DNA of 32,460 nt, taken from assembly GCA_001788015.1 (NCBI GenBank), contig MFZO01000047.1, positions 68,266 to 100,725 of the forward strand, given 5' to 3'. A model generated the notes under the pieces. It had not been told where the DNA came from. It ran no database searches and saw nothing but the letters and a program-made list of their open reading frames with translations. A program made the position numbers and the translations under genes. Positions 7,378 through 16,364 of this stretch are shown here, piece after piece (the first letter of the stretch is position 1; the number at the start of each line of letters is the position of its first letter). This DNA comes from Candidatus Roizmanbacteria bacterium RIFCSPHIGHO2_02_FULL_38_11. Its GTDB lineage: Bacteria > Patescibacteriota > Microgenomatia > UBA1406 > GWC2-37-13.

Positions 7378-7568
7378 TGAATTAATGATCCACCTTCATT
7401 TAACCGATTCAAACTCCTGCATCATTAATTGTTCTGACCGGACGGTAGACAGACTTTCGCTCAGCCAATCGTCTACCGATACTTTAAGCGGATCTGTCCC
7501 TTTTGCCTGTAGGTAAGCCGCAGCAAAGCAGATCCGTGATGGCAAAAGTAATTGTTTTCATAAATTTA

Positions 7569-8033
7569 TTATAACTCCCATTTGAATCCTCTCTCTGGTA
7601 CTTGCGCGATATTGGTCATTACAAGTTCCACATATTTTGTTTCGGTTAATGGATTATTAAAGGTGAGAACGCCACTTCGATGATGGCCGCCTGGAGGGTT
7701 ACCGTTCCATACAGATTTGTCAAAAACATTTCCTTTGTCATCAGCGAGAATAATTACTTGAGGTATGTCAAAGGTTAGATCGACAGAGTGAGTATTAAAC
7801 TCTATATCAAATATAGGTTTTTCTCCGACTTTTAAGATTTTTGGTTTAACGGTAACCGTAACATTTCCGCCCTTGTTTTCTTGATAAGCCAACTTATTTT
7901 GTTGAGGTTGTACGGTGACATCGCTAGATTTTGTTTGTGAAATCTCGTTAGAACTTTTTCCCATCAGATTTATTCCAATCAATAAGACAATAACTATTAA
8001 AACTAAAAATAAAAATTTATTTATACTAGACAT
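7569..8033 (-). CDS. Membrane-anchored extracytoplasmic protein, 154 aa
   Basis: N-terminal TM followed by a beta-rich domain (KVGEKPIFDIEFNTHSVDLTFDIPQVIILADDKGN). Confidence 0.7.
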   Translation of the reverse strand: MSSINKFLFLVLIVIVLLIGINLMGKSSNEISQTKSSDVTVQPQQNKLAYQENKGGNVTVTVKPKILKVGEKPIFDIEFNTHSVDLTFDIPQVIILADDKGNVFDKSVWNGNPPGGHHRSGVLTFNNPLTETKYVELVMTNIAQVPERGFKWEL

Positions 8034-8042
8034 AATAGATTG

Positions 8043-8516
8043 TTAAATTTTTAGACTTACGTGACTTTTAATCTTTTGAATTTGTTTCAACATATAAAAT
8101 ATGCCAAATCCATTCATAATAACGCCAAGCATGATTAAAGGAATTTGATAACGGGTTAAGAATGCCGCAGCTCCGGAAAGCCCGATAATCGGCAACACTT
8201 CGCTCAAATGATGAGCACAACAAGCCACCATAGAGATGCTTGAAGCAGTCCCTGATGTTGTTGCAATTGTTTTTCCCGATTTTATCAGTTTTGAATTTTG
8301 AGTTGTGGTTTTGAGTTTTGACATTTGACTTTTGAGTTTAGTATATAAGCCAATCTGTGTTCCAAATCCAACAGAAAGCAGCATCATCCAATACCACAGA
8401 TCTTGAAACTGCGAGATAGTAGCAGACCAGCTTTTGGAAGAAATTCCCATCACTATAAAATAAAAAAGAATCAGTCCTCCCGCCGCAATGACTCCATTTC
8501 TTATTGGCTTTCCCAT
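8043..8516 (-). CDS. Polytopic membrane protein with Cys/His motif (MVACCAHHLSEVLPIIGLSGAAAFL)
   Basis: ~4 TM helices and a CCAHH motif reminiscent of metal-resistance membrane proteins. Confidence 0.75.
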   Translation of the reverse strand: MGKPIRNGVIAAGGLILFYFIVMGISSKSWSATISQFQDLWYWMMLLSVGFGTQIGLYTKLKSQMSKLKTTTQNSKLIKSGKTIATTSGTASSISMVACCAHHLSEVLPIIGLSGAAAFLTRYQIPLIMLGVIMNGFGIFYMLKQIQKIKSHVSLKI

Positions 8517-8547
8517 GTTTTCATTATATGAAGGTAAGATTAAAATT

Positions 8548-9210
8548 TTATGAAGATAAATCTACTAAGTTTAATACGTTTTTACTAAGAATTCTCAAAG
8601 ACGGGAAAAAACCTGGCGTTGTTTTTTTATAATCTACGTAGATGTTGCCAAATTTTTTAACCATCTCTTTTTCTTCTTGTTTTGCTAATAAGATATAGCG
8701 AATGATAAGAACCGGCGCCATGACAAGTGTGATAAGCGTTGGCCACTGGAGAAGAAACCCGATGATGATCAGGATAAAGGCAAAATATTGCGGATGACGT
8801 AAATATCTGTATGTTCCTGTAACAGCAAGCGCTCCCTTACTCGATGATTGATACAAAGTTTTCCAGGCATTACCTAAAAGCATTAATCCTCCGATGATAA
8901 AAACACTGCTCACGATGTGAAGAACATTAAAGTGAGGGTCACCCTTGAGTCCAAGCAACGTATTAAGAAGATGACCGTTATTGTGGGACAGATCAAGACC
9001 TAAAAACTGATTTCCAAAGTAGGAGGTAAGAAGATAAATGGTTAGAGGAAATCCATACATTTCAACGAATAAAGCAACTATAAATGCTCCAAAAATTTTG
9101 TATGTTCTCCAATCGGTTTTTGTCCTCGGTTTAAACGCAGTTTTGACAAAGAAGAGAAAAAGAATAATGTTAAACAAAACCATTAGCCAGTTGCCGTATT
9201 CATATTTCAT
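8548..9210 (-). CDS. Isoprenylcysteine carboxyl methyltransferase (ICMT)/NnrU-like membrane protein
   Basis: GTYRYLRHPQYFAFILIIIGF...EEKEMVKKFGNIYVDYKKTTPGFFP. Confidence 0.85.
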   Translation of the reverse strand: MKYEYGNWLMVLFNIILFLFFVKTAFKPRTKTDWRTYKIFGAFIVALFVEMYGFPLTIYLLTSYFGNQFLGLDLSHNNGHLLNTLLGLKGDPHFNVLHIVSSVFIIGGLMLLGNAWKTLYQSSSKGALAVTGTYRYLRHPQYFAFILIIIGFLLQWPTLITLVMAPVLIIRYILLAKQEEKEMVKKFGNIYVDYKKTTPGFFPSLRILSKNVLNLVDLSS

Positions 9211-9482
9211 AGAGTTCGATGTTGAAAGGTTATCAAACTGGAAATTTTTTCAAACAATTTTTCTTTATCGAGATTCCCGACTGAGAAAAGTTCATCATTG
9301 ATGATGATTCCGGGATTTGCCATAATTCCATATTTAACAGCAAGCTCCAGTCCCTTCAAACTCATCACGTCATATTCTTCAATCTTAAGCTTTGGATATT
9401 GAATTTTTGCTTCATCAAGAATTTGTTTTGCCTGAACGCATTCGCTACAGCTTTGTGATGTCAGAAACTGAATCGTGATCAT
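9207..9482 (-). CDS. Small thioredoxin/glutaredoxin-fold protein
   Basis: MITIQFLTSQSCSECVQAKQIL CxxC and VKYGIMANPGIIINDEL. Confidence 0.85.
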   Translation of the reverse strand: MITIQFLTSQSCSECVQAKQILDEAKIQYPKLKIEEYDVMSLKGLELAVKYGIMANPGIIINDELFSVGNLDKEKLFEKISSLITFQHRTL

Positions 9483-10225
9483 GATTGGGATTGTTTTATA
9501 TGTTCGATAAGTTCATTGGTAGGAGCATTCATATTAGGAAAGTCAGAAGAAGAGTGTACTTTTCCTTCTGGATTGATATGTACATAAGTGTGGCCGGGTC
9601 GATCATCATGCATAGAAGAAGGTGTTCCCAATACTTTATAAGCAGCTGCCACCTTTCGTTCTGAATCAATCAGAATTGGCGTGACAATTTTTTCCTCTTT
9701 CAGGATCGGGTCCCAGGTTTGTTGGTCGTCTACGCTTATGGGTATTATAACGGTGTTGAGATTTTCAAATTCAGCCTTATAGCGTTCAAGCCGGGAAACT
9801 TCCTGCCAGCAGGGACTGCACATCACGCCTTCGTTAAAAAAGAGTAAAATGTCTTTTCCTTTGTAGTTCGCCAAAGAGATTGTTGTTCCGGAAGTCGATG
9901 GTAAGCTAAAGTCTGGAGCATCGGCTCCTTCTGCAAGCGGTTCAAATTTTTTATTTCCTGCTCCTCCTCCGTGATGTGACGACATGTCATCCGCTTGATT
10001 GGTTGGAGAGTTATTTTGAGCAGAAGCACCCTGCACATCGGATTTGGTTTTATTTCTGCTGCTCACAACAGTGTAGCCTACGACAATTGTTCCAATAACA
10101 AGGGTAATCAATACATAAGTAAGAAATTTATCAATTGAGAGGGTGACCGTAAACTGACCCGTTGGTTTTTTTTCGCTATCTGATTCCTGTTTATTATGGT
10201 TCTTGTCTTCATTACAACAATCCAT
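9479..10225 (-). CDS. Membrane-anchored redoxin / AhpC-TSA-family protein
   Basis: N-terminal TM; APDFSLPSTSGTTISLANYKGKDILLFFNEGVMCSPCWQEVSRLE. Confidence 0.88.
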   Translation of the reverse strand: MDCCNEDKNHNKQESDSEKKPTGQFTVTLSIDKFLTYVLITLVIGTIVVGYTVVSSRNKTKSDVQGASAQNNSPTNQADDMSSHHGGGAGNKKFEPLAEGADAPDFSLPSTSGTTISLANYKGKDILLFFNEGVMCSPCWQEVSRLERYKAEFENLNTVIIPISVDDQQTWDPILKEEKIVTPILIDSERKVAAAYKVLGTPSSMHDDRPGHTYVHINPEGKVHSSSDFPNMNAPTNELIEHIKQSQS

Positions 10226-10268
10226 GTTCTATTTATACTTAATCAAGTATTAAGATTTAATGAATAAT

Positions 10269-11111
10269 TCATTTTGTTTTTGCTTTTTTCAAAAATAAAA
10301 ATATGACAACTAATAAAATAGTTAAAGCGGCCCAATCCGGAATAGATTGGGTCAATGTAAGTATCTTTTTTTGGGCAATTGTCAGATAGGCGATGAGTTG
10401 AGATTGTGAAGGCGAGATCGAAGTAATTTTATTGCTAAAAGCAAGATAGAGAATATACAATCCTATGACCAGAAAAATAATTCCGGTTATCAGGTTGGTC
10501 GAGTGAATATGATAAGTTCGTTTAAATAATGAGAAACGAATCATTACTCCTCTAACTAATTTGCTTTCCGACCAGTTGAAACTGTCCCAAAAGTAGGCAA
10601 TGACAAACATCGGAAAGACCATACCGAATACGTAAGTCAAAGATAAAATGAGAGCTTGAAAAAGACTGGCTGAAAGCGCATTTAATGTCAGAACTCCGGC
10701 TAAAACCGGCGCACAACAGGAAGACGCCAGGCCGGAAAATAAACCTAATACATAGATCGACAGAACATCATGTTTTTTGAGAAGCGGAAGTTGTTTAAAA
10801 GGCATCGACAGCTTCTTACCGGAGAAAGATAAGAATGCAATAAGTAGCATTAATATTCCGCCTAAATAAAATACCTGCGTATGGTATCCCTTGAAAAATT
10901 GTGTTAAATAGGCGACTCCCAGCCCTATTGGAACAAGAATCGTTGCCACGCCAAAAAAGAAAACAAAAGTCATAAGGATAATCGCTTTTTTTTGTTTGAA
11001 TGTGTAGGCAAAATAAGCCGGCAGCATAAACGTGATACAGCAGGGTGCGAAAAGAGCAACAATGCCAGCTAGAAATGAAGCGATGATCGAGGCTTCAAAT
11101 AATATATTCAA
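10269..11111 (-). CDS. CcdA/DsbD-like transmembrane protein with double CC motifs (TTG start)
   Basis: ALFAPCCITFMLPAYFAYTFKQKKA and GLASSCCAPVLAGVLTLNAL; ~6 TM. Confidence 0.85.
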   Translation of the reverse strand: MNILFEASIIASFLAGIVALFAPCCITFMLPAYFAYTFKQKKAIILMTFVFFFGVATILVPIGLGVAYLTQFFKGYHTQVFYLGGILMLLIAFLSFSGKKLSMPFKQLPLLKKHDVLSIYVLGLFSGLASSCCAPVLAGVLTLNALSASLFQALILSLTYVFGMVFPMFVIAYFWDSFNWSESKLVRGVMIRFSLFKRTYHIHSTNLITGIIFLVIGLYILYLAFSNKITSISPSQSQLIAYLTIAQKKILTLTQSIPDWAALTILLVVIFLFLKKAKTK

Positions 11112-11287
11112 TGGTGACTATGTTTTGAATTTTTATCATGCTCCCCGCGCATCATAAAGATATGCATAAGAGGGCAAACAAGCAAAAATCCGTAAAATAA
11201 TACAGAATTGACCGGCAACTTAAATATAAATATTGCCGTGGCTGCAACACTAACTCCGATTAAACAGATCGCCAAAAGATTTTTCAT
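11108..11287 (-). CDS. Small DUF2933-like membrane protein (59 aa), absent from the ORF track
   Basis: Translates as MKNLLAICLIGVSVAATAIFIFKLPVNSVLFYGFLLVCPLMHIFMMRGEHDKNSKHSHH*; CPLMHxFMxxG plus His-rich tail; overlaps the start of the CcdA-like gene. Confidence 0.72.
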   Translation of the reverse strand: MKNLLAICLIGVSVAATAIFIFKLPVNSVLFYGFLLVCPLMHIFMMRGEHDKNSKHSHH

Positions 11288-11354
11288 AACAACCTGAATA
11301 AATTTATAACTGCTGTCAGTATAAAAAAACAGTCATTAAGAAAATATGAAGAGC

Positions 11355-12347
11355 TTAAGTTAAAGGAAGAATGATTGTGAAAATAGTTCCCTGCCCGATC
11401 TTACTTTTAACTTTGATTTCTCCCCGATGTGAAAGAATAATCGCTTTGGCGATTGCCAAACCCAAGCCTGAACCGAAGACTTTTTCTGATGATGAACCGC
11501 GATAAAAACGGTCAAAAATATGCACAGTGTCTTTTTGGGAAATACCACGGCCGGTATCTTTAATTGTTACAGCAGCCATCGTGTCAGTTTTTTTCATCAC
11601 CATCTCAATTTTTCCCTTTTGAGAAGTGTATTTAATTGCATTATCAATGATATTTAAAATCGCCCTTCCCAGCTTATCTTTAAATCCATAAACTGTAACG
11701 TCTTTAACAAAAGAACCTGAAACGCCTATTTTTTTCTGTACGGCCATTTTCTGCGCGGTTTCCAAAAGATCAGCCATAAGTTCAGTGAGATTAAAAGACT
11801 TGGCGTTTTTTTGCTCTTGAGGTGTCTCTGACCAAGCTAAATCTAAGACGTTCTTTAACGTGGATGATAGTCGGTGAGTTTCGGAAAGAGATTCTTGCAG
11901 AGCTTTTTGATAATCAATATTCTCTCTTTTTTGTTGCAGGGCTACTTCGATTGTGCTTCTCAAAGTCGCAAGAGGAGTTTTAAGTTCGTGTGCTACATCG
12001 GCGATAAACTGTTGTTCCCGTTTAAAGGCATTGTGCAATCTGTCAAGAAGCTCGTTAAACGAATATGCAAGTTCTTCTATCTCATCTTCACTTTGAATAT
12101 CTTTTATACGCTCGTCAAGATTTTTACTCGAGATCATTTTCATTTTTGAAGATAAATAAGTGAGAGATTTTGTGATTTTATAAATGATGGTAAAACCAAA
12201 AACTGCTAGAGTTAGAAAAAGCAGGGTCAGAAAAAAAGCTCCGTTTTCTAATTCGAATACATGAACTATCAGAATTATAAATATAGTCATCAAAAGGAGG
12301 CTACCTATATACCATATAAAAAGCCGGCTCTTTAGACTTTTAAACAT
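11355..12347 (-). CDS. Sensor histidine kinase (HAMP-HisKA-HATPase)
   Basis: VAHELKTPLATLRS, NIIDNAIKYT, DTGRGIS, GSGLGLAIAKAI. Confidence 0.96.
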   Translation of the reverse strand: MFKSLKSRLFIWYIGSLLLMTIFIILIVHVFELENGAFFLTLLFLTLAVFGFTIIYKITKSLTYLSSKMKMISSKNLDERIKDIQSEDEIEELAYSFNELLDRLHNAFKREQQFIADVAHELKTPLATLRSTIEVALQQKRENIDYQKALQESLSETHRLSSTLKNVLDLAWSETPQEQKNAKSFNLTELMADLLETAQKMAVQKKIGVSGSFVKDVTVYGFKDKLGRAILNIIDNAIKYTSQKGKIEMVMKKTDTMAAVTIKDTGRGISQKDTVHIFDRFYRGSSSEKVFGSGLGLAIAKAIILSHRGEIKVKSKIGQGTIFTIILPLT

Positions 12348-12405
12348 ATTTTGTTACTTTTATTAAATAAAGAGTTTAGAATTTTTTTAAAATACTGCAA
12401 AATTA

Positions 12406-14082
12406 CTAGTTCTGTAATGTGTCTCTTACAAGTTTTTTATTCTCCATTGTTGGCGAAAGTTGATACAGATATTTAGCTAATTCAAGTGCTTTTTCTTTAT
12501 TATTGTTTTGATAATAAGTAATGACTAAAGCCTTAATGAGTCTAATATTATTTGGAAAATAAGAAAGGCCTTTTTCTGAAAGTTCAATCGTTTCATTATA
12601 TTTCTTTTGTGAAAGAAGCAGATAAGCTAAATTTTCATAAGCGTTATAATAATTTCCTTTAGCAATAGATATTCTATATAATTTCTCTGCTTTCTTTGTA
12701 TTTCTTTCATATAAAGCGTAATAAACTGCTAAATTATTATAGGCAGGCCACCATTCGGGAGCCAATTTAATTGATTTTTCAAAGTGCCGTTTTGATTCTT
12801 CCCACTGTTTTACTTTTCCCAGCTCCACCCCAACATTATTTTCCAAGTCAAACGCATTCTTTGAAATTTGCACATCATGGCTATAAAGCGTATAACCATC
12901 CTTCCAATCCATATTCCGAATTATAGTTCTTGCAGATAAAACTAAGACAATCAAGATCGGAAAAAATATTACCTTTTTTATATTGATTCTGTCTAAATAA
13001 AATAAATAAATAGTTCCGAATACTCCCAATAATCCAAGATGAGGTGAATAAAACCAACGATCAGCAACAGTCATATCTAATGGCAGTATTTGAAGATGAA
13101 ATCCCAATCCAAGTAAGAATATCGAAACGAAAAATAAATATATGCTAAATAGCTTTCTTTTTTGTAGAAAAAGTTTACTACCAAAGTAAATCAAGCAAAA
13201 AAAGAATATTAAATCTAAGACAAGAGGTAAAAAGAAACCAGAAAAACTAAAGTTTTTTACAATCCAATGTTGACTGACCGCGATATGCTGAGGCCATAGA
13301 TAGAGTTTTAAATAATAAAGAATAATTTTCGGCATATTTATCATCCGTTCCCAAAAAGATAAATTTGCAATAGGAGCTACATTAAATTTAGTAAAGTAAA
13401 TGCGAGCTATTAAGAAACGCAAGGCGCTATATATAGTTAAAAATGGAACAAGTGAAATTAAAAAAGAATAAGGTTTCTCTTTTTTAACTAACAAGATATA
13501 TACAAAAATTATTGGTATAAAAAGTGCCGTAGTTTCTTTTGTTAATAAACCTAATAAAATATAGATAGCTGCAATTAAATAATTAACCATTCTTGAATTT
13601 TTAATCACCAAGAGAAGTGCAAAAGAGCCAAAAAAGAATGAAAGCACATCCTGAAGTGCGGCAGAATATACAACCGCCTCCGTATTTATGGGATGAACCA
13701 AAAATAGGGTGGCTAAAAAAAACGAAAGCCAATCTCTTTTTAGAAAGTGCTGCAATATAAAAAATACAATTACAGTATTCGCTATATGAATGAGAAGCTG
13801 AGATAGGTGAAAAGGGAAAGGATTAGGACCAAAAACAGTATAAAGAATAGAAAAGAAACTTGTCATCAAAGGCCTATAATAGATACCTGTTAATTTGGGA
13901 GAGCCTGATACATTGAATGTCCCACCCTTAAAAAATGAGGGGATATTGCTTATCGAGTGAACCAGCGAGTTATTAAGTATTTGTTCCTCATCATCCCAAA
14001 CAAAACGGTTAAATAAGGAATTCGCATAAACAATAAAACCAATTAAGGTTATTAGCAGAATAAACCTATATTTCTTCATCAT
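12406..14082 (-). CDS. Polytopic membrane glycosyltransferase-like protein with C-terminal TPR repeats (TMTC/GT-C-like)
   Basis: N-terminal NSLFNRFVWDDEEQILNNSLVHS and multiple TMs; C-terminal LAPEWWPAYNNLAVYYALYERNTKKAEKLY TPR pattern. Confidence 0.82.
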   Translation of the reverse strand: MMKKYRFILLITLIGFIVYANSLFNRFVWDDEEQILNNSLVHSISNIPSFFKGGTFNVSGSPKLTGIYYRPLMTSFFSILYTVFGPNPFPFHLSQLLIHIANTVIVFFILQHFLKRDWLSFFLATLFLVHPINTEAVVYSAALQDVLSFFFGSFALLLVIKNSRMVNYLIAAIYILLGLLTKETTALFIPIIFVYILLVKKEKPYSFLISLVPFLTIYSALRFLIARIYFTKFNVAPIANLSFWERMINMPKIILYYLKLYLWPQHIAVSQHWIVKNFSFSGFFLPLVLDLIFFFCLIYFGSKLFLQKRKLFSIYLFFVSIFLLGLGFHLQILPLDMTVADRWFYSPHLGLLGVFGTIYLFYLDRINIKKVIFFPILIVLVLSARTIIRNMDWKDGYTLYSHDVQISKNAFDLENNVGVELGKVKQWEESKRHFEKSIKLAPEWWPAYNNLAVYYALYERNTKKAEKLYRISIAKGNYYNAYENLAYLLLSQKKYNETIELSEKGLSYFPNNIRLIKALVITYYQNNNKEKALELAKYLYQLSPTMENKKLVRDTLQN

Positions 14083-14187
14083 GTTAAATTAATTCTAGCA
14101 TGGTTTACAAACCATCTCTCTAACAATTCATAAGGATTTATAAAGAAGCAGAAACGTAAGATCAGAACAACTTAGAGAGCTAAAGAA

Positions 14188-14859
14188 TTATCGCTCAGTC
14201 ATTTTATAACCTACTCCGTGAATTGTTTGAATAAGTTTGTTTTTAAAACCGGTATTGATTTTTCTTCGTAATGTTGTAATAAATACATCAACCACATTTG
14301 ATAATGCATCAAAGTTATAATCCCAAACGTGTTCCGTAACTTGAGTCCGCGTCACTATGGTATTTTTATGACGGAGAAGATATTCAAGAATCGCAAATTC
14401 TTTGGGAGTTAACGGAATGATTTTCTTACTCCTTTTAACGATATGTTTTGCCGGATCAAGTTCAAGATCTTCCAGTTTTAAGATGGGATCTGGCTCATTA
14501 TGACTTCTGCGGATAAGTGCCTGAATACGGGCTTTGAGTTCTGAAAAGGCAAAAGGCTTGGCGAGATAATCATCAGCTCCGCTTTCCAGTCCTTTTACTT
14601 TATCTTCAATTTTACTTTTTGCAGTAAGCATAAGAATTGGAATTTTAATTTTTTTCTTGCGAAGTTGGCGACATACCTCAAGGCCATCAATCTTTGGTAA
14701 CATCAAATCCAGGATTATAAGATCATATGATTCCGATTCGGCAAGATACAGTCCTTCCTCTCCGTCAAACGCCTGATCGACGGCAAATCCCTCTTCTACT
14801 AAGCCTTTTTTCACCACGTTTGACAATCTACGTTCATCCTCGACAATTAAGATTCTCAT
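14188..14859 (-). CDS. OmpR/PhoB-family response regulator
   Basis: MRILIVEDERRLSNVVKKGL, DLIILDLMLPKIDGLEV, winged-helix LTPKEFAILEYLLRH...VVDVFITTLRRKI...IHGVGYKM. Confidence 0.97.
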   Translation of the reverse strand: MRILIVEDERRLSNVVKKGLVEEGFAVDQAFDGEEGLYLAESESYDLIILDLMLPKIDGLEVCRQLRKKKIKIPILMLTAKSKIEDKVKGLESGADDYLAKPFAFSELKARIQALIRRSHNEPDPILKLEDLELDPAKHIVKRSKKIIPLTPKEFAILEYLLRHKNTIVTRTQVTEHVWDYNFDALSNVVDVFITTLRRKINTGFKNKLIQTIHGVGYKMTER

Positions 14860-14873
14860 CTAAAATACTTTTG

Positions 14874-15045
14874 TCATGCTGAACTTGATTCAGCATCCAA
14901 GTCATCCCCGACCTGATCCCCGCCTACGCGGGGACGGATCCAGCATTGTATCTGGATTTCCCTAAAGGGACTATAGCCCGCTTTCTTGCTTGCGCAAGCA
15001 AGCGCGGGAATGACAATCAGATCCTGAAATAAATTCAGGATGACT
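14874..15045. repeat. Nested palindromic repeat cluster
   Basis: Consecutive hairpins: ATGCTGAA...TTCAGCAT, CCCCGCCTACGCGGGG, CTTGCTTGCGCAAGCAAG, ATCCTGAAATAAATTCAGGAT. Confidence 0.75.
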
Positions 15046-15179
15046 TTGTGCTTATATTATACTTTCAAAGATTAAGATTTTATTAAGCTTGTCCTGAGCA
15101 CTTCGACTTCGCTCAGTATAAACTCCGTCGAAGGATCTCTTCATACTTTTTTAATATTTAATTTGTTAACCTTTGATCA

Positions 15180-15335
15180 ATGAACGACAGATTTTCAAGA
15201 TTCTCCTTTTATGTTCTGATGCTCGGTATTATTGTTGCTTTCTTTATGATTGTGAGCGGTATTCTTCACACGAGCCTAAGCTCAAAAATCCAGAATAAGC
15301 CAGCAGATATGATGGGGCCAAATGCAAAGTTTTAA
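15180..15335 (+). CDS. Small single-TM protein (51 aa), absent from the ORF track
   Basis: Translates as MNDRFSRFSFYVLMLGIIVAFFMIVSGILHTSLSSKIQNKPADMMGPNAKF*. Confidence 0.45.
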   Translation: MNDRFSRFSFYVLMLGIIVAFFMIVSGILHTSLSSKIQNKPADMMGPNAKF

Positions 15336-15336
15336 G

Positions 15337-15684
15337 TCATGGAAGAAGAAAACCGCCTTTATAATTTGGAATCCACCAGGGGATAAAAATATAGATCATA
15401 AATGCAACTCCTAAAAGTAAAGAAAAAGAAATATAGAGCATAAGTAGAATCATTTGGTCTACCCAAGTTTTATGATCTTTTTTGTCACAGCATTTCCCAT
15501 AATACGAATAAAGGGAAAAGAAAAAACCTCCTATTAACAAAAGAGGGAGAAGGAATGTCTTATTCCTTCCCTCCTCCCGAATCAATAAAAGATAACCCGA
15601 TGTGGTTAAGAAAATAAGAAACGCTCCACAACAAACAAGATGGAAAAAGAAAAAAGGAATTGTCGTGCCGATAAATTTTCTCAT
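15337..15684 (-). CDS. Cys-containing polytopic membrane protein, 115 aa
   Basis: ~4 TM; HLVCCGAF and GKCCDKKDHK motifs. Confidence 0.7.
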   Translation of the reverse strand: MRKFIGTTIPFFFFHLVCCGAFLIFLTTSGYLLLIREEGRNKTFLLPLLLIGGFFFSLYSYYGKCCDKKDHKTWVDQMILLMLYISFSLLLGVAFMIYIFIPWWIPNYKGGFLLP

Positions 15685-15687
15685 CTT

Positions 15688-15957
15688 CTATTTAGTCTTT
15701 CTGAAATACTCAATGCTCCAACCCAATAAGTATCCAAAAAGCCAGGCGGAAACAACCGAGCTTATCAAGCCCATGACAAAAAGACCCGGACTAAGATCAT
15801 TCCCGTTTATTTTGGTCAAATCAATAAGATGGAACCAAGATTTTGTAATCTGCATAGAGAGTTCAGGTAACAACATGACCAAAAGACGACAGACGATGTA
15901 TGTCACTCCGATAGTCAGGGCAAACGCATTTGCTAAAACCATTTTAGTAGTCTTCAT
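15688..15957 (-). CDS. DUF5676-like membrane protein
   Basis: MKTTKMVLANAFALTIGVTYIVCRLLVMLLPELSMQITKSWFHLIDL...VVSAWLFGYLLGWSIEYF; the start at 15957 is preceded by strong SD AGGAGGTGAT (rc of 15962-15971). Confidence 0.72.
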   Translation of the reverse strand: MKTTKMVLANAFALTIGVTYIVCRLLVMLLPELSMQITKSWFHLIDLTKINGNDLSPGLFVMGLISSVVSAWLFGYLLGWSIEYFRKTK

Positions 15958-15999
15958 TATCATCACCTCCTTTTCGATATGGGACAAAACCTAGCGGTT

Positions 16000-16019
16000 T
16001 TTTCCCAACGATTTTCCCT
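16000..16019. repeat. Direct repeat copy 1 (TTTTCCCAACGATTTTCCCT) with degenerate downstream extension
   Basis: 20-bp exact match to 16268-16287. Confidence 0.85.
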
Positions 16020-16083
16020 AAGTTGTGTCACGAGCTATTTACTCTCAATCTCACGCTCACGACAAATTATTAAATCCTTCTTA

Positions 16084-16247
16084 GAGCCTGTTTGAAAACT
16101 CCTAACAGTGTCATTCCGAGCGAGTGAAACGAGTCGAGGAATCTCTTACAGGCTTTTGTAGAGAGATTTCTCCACTTCGCTCCTCTTCGACTCCGCTCAG
16201 AGTCGCTTCGGTCGAAATGACAAAAAAGCTAGTTTTCGAACAGGCTC
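16084..16247. mobile_element. 164-bp MITE-like element, 17-bp terminal inverted repeats (16/17), flanked by TTA on both sides
   Basis: GAGCCTGTTTGAAAACT...AGTTTTCGAACAGGCTC; TTA at 16081-16083 and 16248-16250; no ORF. Confidence 0.78.
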
Positions 16248-16267
16248 TTAAGGTTAAAACTACATTC

Positions 16268-16287
16268 TTTTCCCAACGATTTTCCCT
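16268..16287. repeat. Direct repeat copy 2 (TTTTCCCAACGATTTTCCCT)
   Basis: Identical to 16000-16019. Confidence 0.85.
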
Positions 16288-16364
16288 TTATTGTATCGCA
16301 ACCTATCTACTTTAATAATAACGAAGAAAAATTAATTTTTTATGAAGAGATTAATTTTTATTAA

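Noticed and set aside
14874-15140. Possible CRISPR array from repeated short units
   Set aside because: Units are unequal palindromes with no regular spacers and no cas genes in the window.
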